Part shown: positions 60,728 to 64,000 of the stretch, piece after piece | Position numbering within the stretch: position 1 is the stretch's first letter | Layout of the letters: the number at the start of each line of letters is the position of its first letter | Assembly: GCA_002794735.1 (NCBI GenBank) | Contig: NBAZ01000005.1 | Span: 1,488,001 to 1,552,000, forward strand | Source: Pyrrhoderma lamaoense | Lineage: Eukaryota; Basidiomycota; Agaricomycetes; Hymenochaetales; Hymenochaetaceae | Reading direction: 5' to 3' | DNA: 64,000 nt | Made by a program: the position numbers and the translations under genes | The notes under the pieces: model-generated | The model's input: only the letters and a program-made list of their open reading frames with translations | The model's database searches: none | What the model was told of the DNA's origin: nothing

Positions 60728-61526
60728 GATTTGATTGGACTGACAACAGTATACAGCATTGTCATCTCGTATGGATCTCGTATTATATAGCCTAGGACCC
60801 CCTACTATGAGTACCAAACATGTAACTAGGCACGGTGTAAGCACAAGTAAACTACCTCCAGTGTGTATGTCGAGAATTCTCCGTATCGGCCAATTTCACT
60901 TTCGGCTGATATTATGGTGAAGATAGAAGCGGATGGTGGTATGGATTTTTAATTACAGAAATAGGCTATTGATAATTGGCAGTGAAGTATTCAATGAGAA
61001 CTCCTTCTTCCGGGCTGCTTTATCGTAACTTTGCTGATGTAACCGTATTGTTATATCTCTTGTTTAGTCAGAAAATTGACTTGGAACAGACACAGCTATG
61101 TTATCGGAAAAGATTTAATGGCGGGGAAGGCCTCGGTAACTGAAAGATAGGCGTTACTTACTCCAGGAACGCAGAGGCTTCCGAGTTTATTAAGAGATGT
61201 GCTTACCCTAATTCGAATTTAAGTTGAGTGATAACTATCAGAGGCCGTGTAGTCCCTGAGAAGCGCCGACTTGGAAGTATTCCTAATTTAGGTAGAGCAT
61301 ATCACTTATTAAATAAACAGCCACAAAGTAGCCTCGGGTTGAATTTGAAACCGGTGAATCGAAGTAAATGAGATGTAAAGTGTTCAGGGATGAATGTGAA
61401 CGTAAAAAGACTGTTGCAAATAACTCTTGGATATTTAAGACTGCAAATACACACTATCATCATAATCAGCATCATTCGAGCCTTTTCAATCCTTGTCTTA
61501 ACAAATCAGTGTCCTATCAGTTCAAA

Positions 61527-62809
61527 ATGGGCTTCCTATATCCAGGCGAGTCAATATCTGGATCCGTCCTTGTGTCCTACTAACTTACCTCGTTGGCATA
61601 CTTCAGATAATCAGAACCGTGCTAATCGAGTAAATCAGCTCTGTAGTGATACAGCCCAACTCCAGACTCAGATAAAAGAAGCCGTACAGGATGCAAAAAT
61701 TCAAGACAAGAGAGCCATAGACATTCTTGACAAAATAGCGAAACAAAGAGGATACAAAACTCTCGACGAATACCTTGAGGCAGCAAGGAACCAGTTAAGC
61801 CCCGAGGATAAGAAGAAATACGAGGATTTGAAGAGGGAACTAGAGAAAAAGGATGAGGGGATAGATATCGCCATGAAAGTTGCTACAGGCTTGGCTGGTA
61901 TTGGGTTCCTTTGCAAAGCGACACGTATGTGACACAATATCTGATGCTTACGACTACTTACATTACTACAAATACGCAGCCGCTCTTATAAAGGTGATCT
62001 TCCATCGTCAATTGATCAATATCGCTCTGAGGGCTGTCGGGGTGGCATTGCTACGCATTATCTCTGGTACTTCTCTACTAGCTTCATACTACCTCAGAGC
62101 TCTGACGTTCTCTCATAAGGAAAAATGGCTGAAGGGAAGCTACTTCTAGGATCCGTTTCCAGGTTCTTGCAATCCTCCTTGAAGACCGAGAAACTTACAA
62201 GTAAATTCGCTGTATCAATGATAAAGTATCTCAAAGTGGCTGGGAAGGTTCTAGCAGTACTTGGTATCGCATTCGATGCTGTTCTTCTGATATATGACAT
62301 CATTGACGGCGGACATCAAAAGGCTGAATTCCAAAAGTATGTCTATTTAGCACACTACTCACTATCTGCACGGGTATAATATTTATACTTTAGAGCGATC
62401 AAAGATTTGTGTGTACGTCGCTTCTCAACAAAGAAAATCCAGCAGTATACACGAGTTACTTTGTCGTTTGCAAGCGATGGTAAAGCTATCGCTGATTACT
62501 CTGAGACGCTTCAGGGACTTGTCAAGGAAGGAATAATTACACAAGAGATAGCGGACACAAAGGTAGCAGAGAAAATGCAGGAACTTGAGCCGAAGCTCAC
62601 AAAGGTACACATTTGTACCTCTCATATACATAAATTATATCTCATTCGTTTCTAATCAAATGTTTTAGGCCATTGATGATGTTAATGATGAGTCCGTTCA
62701 TAAGATACTCGCTGAACAAGATAAAGAGTCTAAAATCGCGTGGACCAATGAGGATCCAAGCTTATCAGAGATACAAAGGATAATTGACGAAGATAACGAG
62801 AAGTCTTGA
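61527..62809 (+). CDS. Paralogue-like helical protein, 5' part unresolved
   Basis: Supported exons are a long one ending at about 61930, a middle part (about 61979-62336) and the last two, 62394-62604 and 62669-62809. It shares with the - strand neighbour an N-terminal DN(Q/P)NRA-like word, a RGYKTLDEYL segment matching KYGYNSPEEL, hydrophobic helices (GIDIAMKVATGLAGIGFL and VAGKVLAVLGIAFDAVLLIY), a helical block after them (FQKAIKDLCVRRFSTKKIQQ) and AWTNEDP near the C-terminus. The true start (61527 or 61390) and the exon joins near 61.6 and 62.1 kb are unresolved; a frame break there is possible, so it may be damaged. Confidence 0.55.
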
Positions 62810-63315
62810 ATGGAAGATGGGATGAAGTATCGCAAGTACATGCACGTATTAGATAGAAACGATTTTTGTGAAACAGATAAAGGAAGAACGTGATTTTCAT
62901 TTCTTTCTCTATATCACCCAATGAACTACATTGTAGATTTACAAATCCGAGTTGACATATAGCTCGAAGACTTACCTATTGGTCCAAAGACAAATATTGA
63001 GGAGGGTTTCATTCAGTGCCTGCATTCCTAACAACGTCTCTTGCGAAAGAAGACATATATCTACTAATTATGAACTGCATCCGGGCAAACCTGTTTGGGA
63101 GAAATTTTGCAATGGTAGTGTAAAGAATATAGTTATTCATAAGATAAACATGGAGTTCTCGACAAACATTTGAGTGAGAAGTACAAAGTGGCTAAAAATG
63201 GAATAAATAATAAAGAAAGTGAATTGTGAAAGAATCCAGATTCCCAGACATACAATATTGTAGATAGTTAATTATAAAGTCTCGAAAGATGGGTATACAA
63301 AAACATATTTCTTTC
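62810..63315. other. Spacer between convergent genes
   Basis: AT-rich spacer; the ORF at 62952-63173 has no support. Confidence 0.5.
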
Positions 63316-64000
63316 TTATAACGAATTAGCACGGCCATGGTCTAATGCTTCGACCGCTGCATGTGCTCGCAATAATAGTGCAGACTACAGTGTGGATAAA
63401 ACAAATGATTGTTATTAATCATACAATTTGTTTCATTATGATATCTGACATTACCTCAAGGCTATATTTTCCCTTTCTCATAGCCGGTTTCACTTCGAGA
63501 GGTTTTCCCGTCAAGATGAGATCGAAGTGTAAGCGACCCTCTGGAATTCGATTCATACGAGAATAAAGGCGACCCAGTTCGAAATCTAGATGATAGAGTG
63601 TTCGAAAGTGCAAGAGAGCCAATGGTAAATTTAAAGGAGTGTGACATACGAGCATAATAAACAAGATAGTGGTCTAATTCTATCTTTGATCCGTGTTCAA
63701 GCACACATGATAATGCTTGTTCACTCTGTCTTGCAAAGTCTCGGAACTGGTCGCTTCCTTTCTGAGTAATTATCATGTCCTTATTCTGACCAAGACTATC
63801 ACTATCTAGAACGGGGTCTATGAGCTCATCACAGATTGAGTATGCATGCCCATCAAGAAGTTGTTATAGGATACCATACATGACGCTCGTGAAATCTCTA
63901 GATTTAATGTCATCTTTTCAGTTTGTAGCACAGACTTATCTGATTCCGACAGGTCTAACGCATTCTTTTCCTGATGTTGTCGTTCAATCGAAATCTTGAT
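63316..64000 (-). CDS. IML2/TTC39-like TPR protein, C-terminal part
   Basis: The gene runs off the right edge. Clear exons are 63384-63316 (ending DHGRANSL and stop), 63585-63455, and one from 63650 up to about 63850. They read IDPVLDSDSLGQNKD, then IELDHYLVYYAHFELGRLYS, RMNRIPEGRLHFDLILTGKP, LEVKPAMRKGKYSLE and SALLLRAHAAVEAL. This TPR-like end, with the pattern GRLYSRM..EGR.HFDL.L.GKPLEV, resembles fungal IML2 / animal TTC39 outer-membrane-associated proteins. A further open stretch to 64000 could not be placed in frame. The family call is moderate. Confidence 0.55.

Noticed and set aside
1..64000. CRISPR arrays, bacterial operons, phage or plasmid features
   Set aside because: The window is eukaryotic with spliced genes; no array of regular repeats and spacers was seen.

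Overview
This is fungal nuclear DNA, most probably from a mushroom-forming basidiomycete (Agaricomycetes). The inference rests on dense 48-70 nt GT-AG introns with CTRAY-like branch sites and on the families present: a DUF6534-type membrane protein, a fungal CX2CX18CX2C GATA factor, Zn2Cys6 regulators, a GT15 mannosyltransferase and a Pho84-type phosphate transporter. Genus cannot be told from the sequence. All exon structures were read by eye from splice signals and reading-frame continuity; no search was run.

Layout. 1-4714: gene-free, with a purine-to-pyrimidine strand switch near 2.4-2.9 kb that looks like a divergent promoter. 4715-10226: GATA factor with a 2.6-kb intron and a last-exon frame break at a 9-G run. 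11224-11763: cytochrome c. 14107-15225 (-): TFIIF beta. 15434-16410: decayed Rossmann-fold pseudogene. 18048-19438: uncharacterised protein. 19.8-21.7 kb (-): fragmentary membrane-protein signal. 22038-22108: tRNA-Glu(UUC). 22450-23817 (-): GT15 mannosyltransferase, divergent from casein kinase 1 (24714-26825). Then a thaumatin-like protein (28423-29694), a DsbA/FrnE-like oxidoreductase (30496-31786), a phosphate transporter (32982-35479) and a MYND-finger protein (38429-39363).

From about 41 kb the window becomes more accessory. Two Zn2Cys6 regulators lie tail to tail (40911-45170 + and 46031-49097 -, the second with apparent frame breaks). They are followed by a small single-exon gene, a secreted NucA/NucB-like protein whose gene seems to need a 2-nt exon, a decayed delta-12 desaturase, a 1-kb near-perfect palindrome (417-bp arms), a pogo-like element carrying a nested element with an 8-bp target duplication, a broken DUF6534 gene, and a divergent pair of related helical/hydrophobic proteins (59.5-62.8 kb). 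The window closes on the C-terminal end of an IML2/TTC39-like gene.

Functionally the left part is core biology: transcription, respiration, cell-wall glycosylation, signalling and phosphate uptake. The right part mixes regulators, secreted or membrane proteins, transposon relics and pseudogenes. The best candidates for something undescribed are the divergent hydrophobic-hairpin gene pair and the 2-nt exon.
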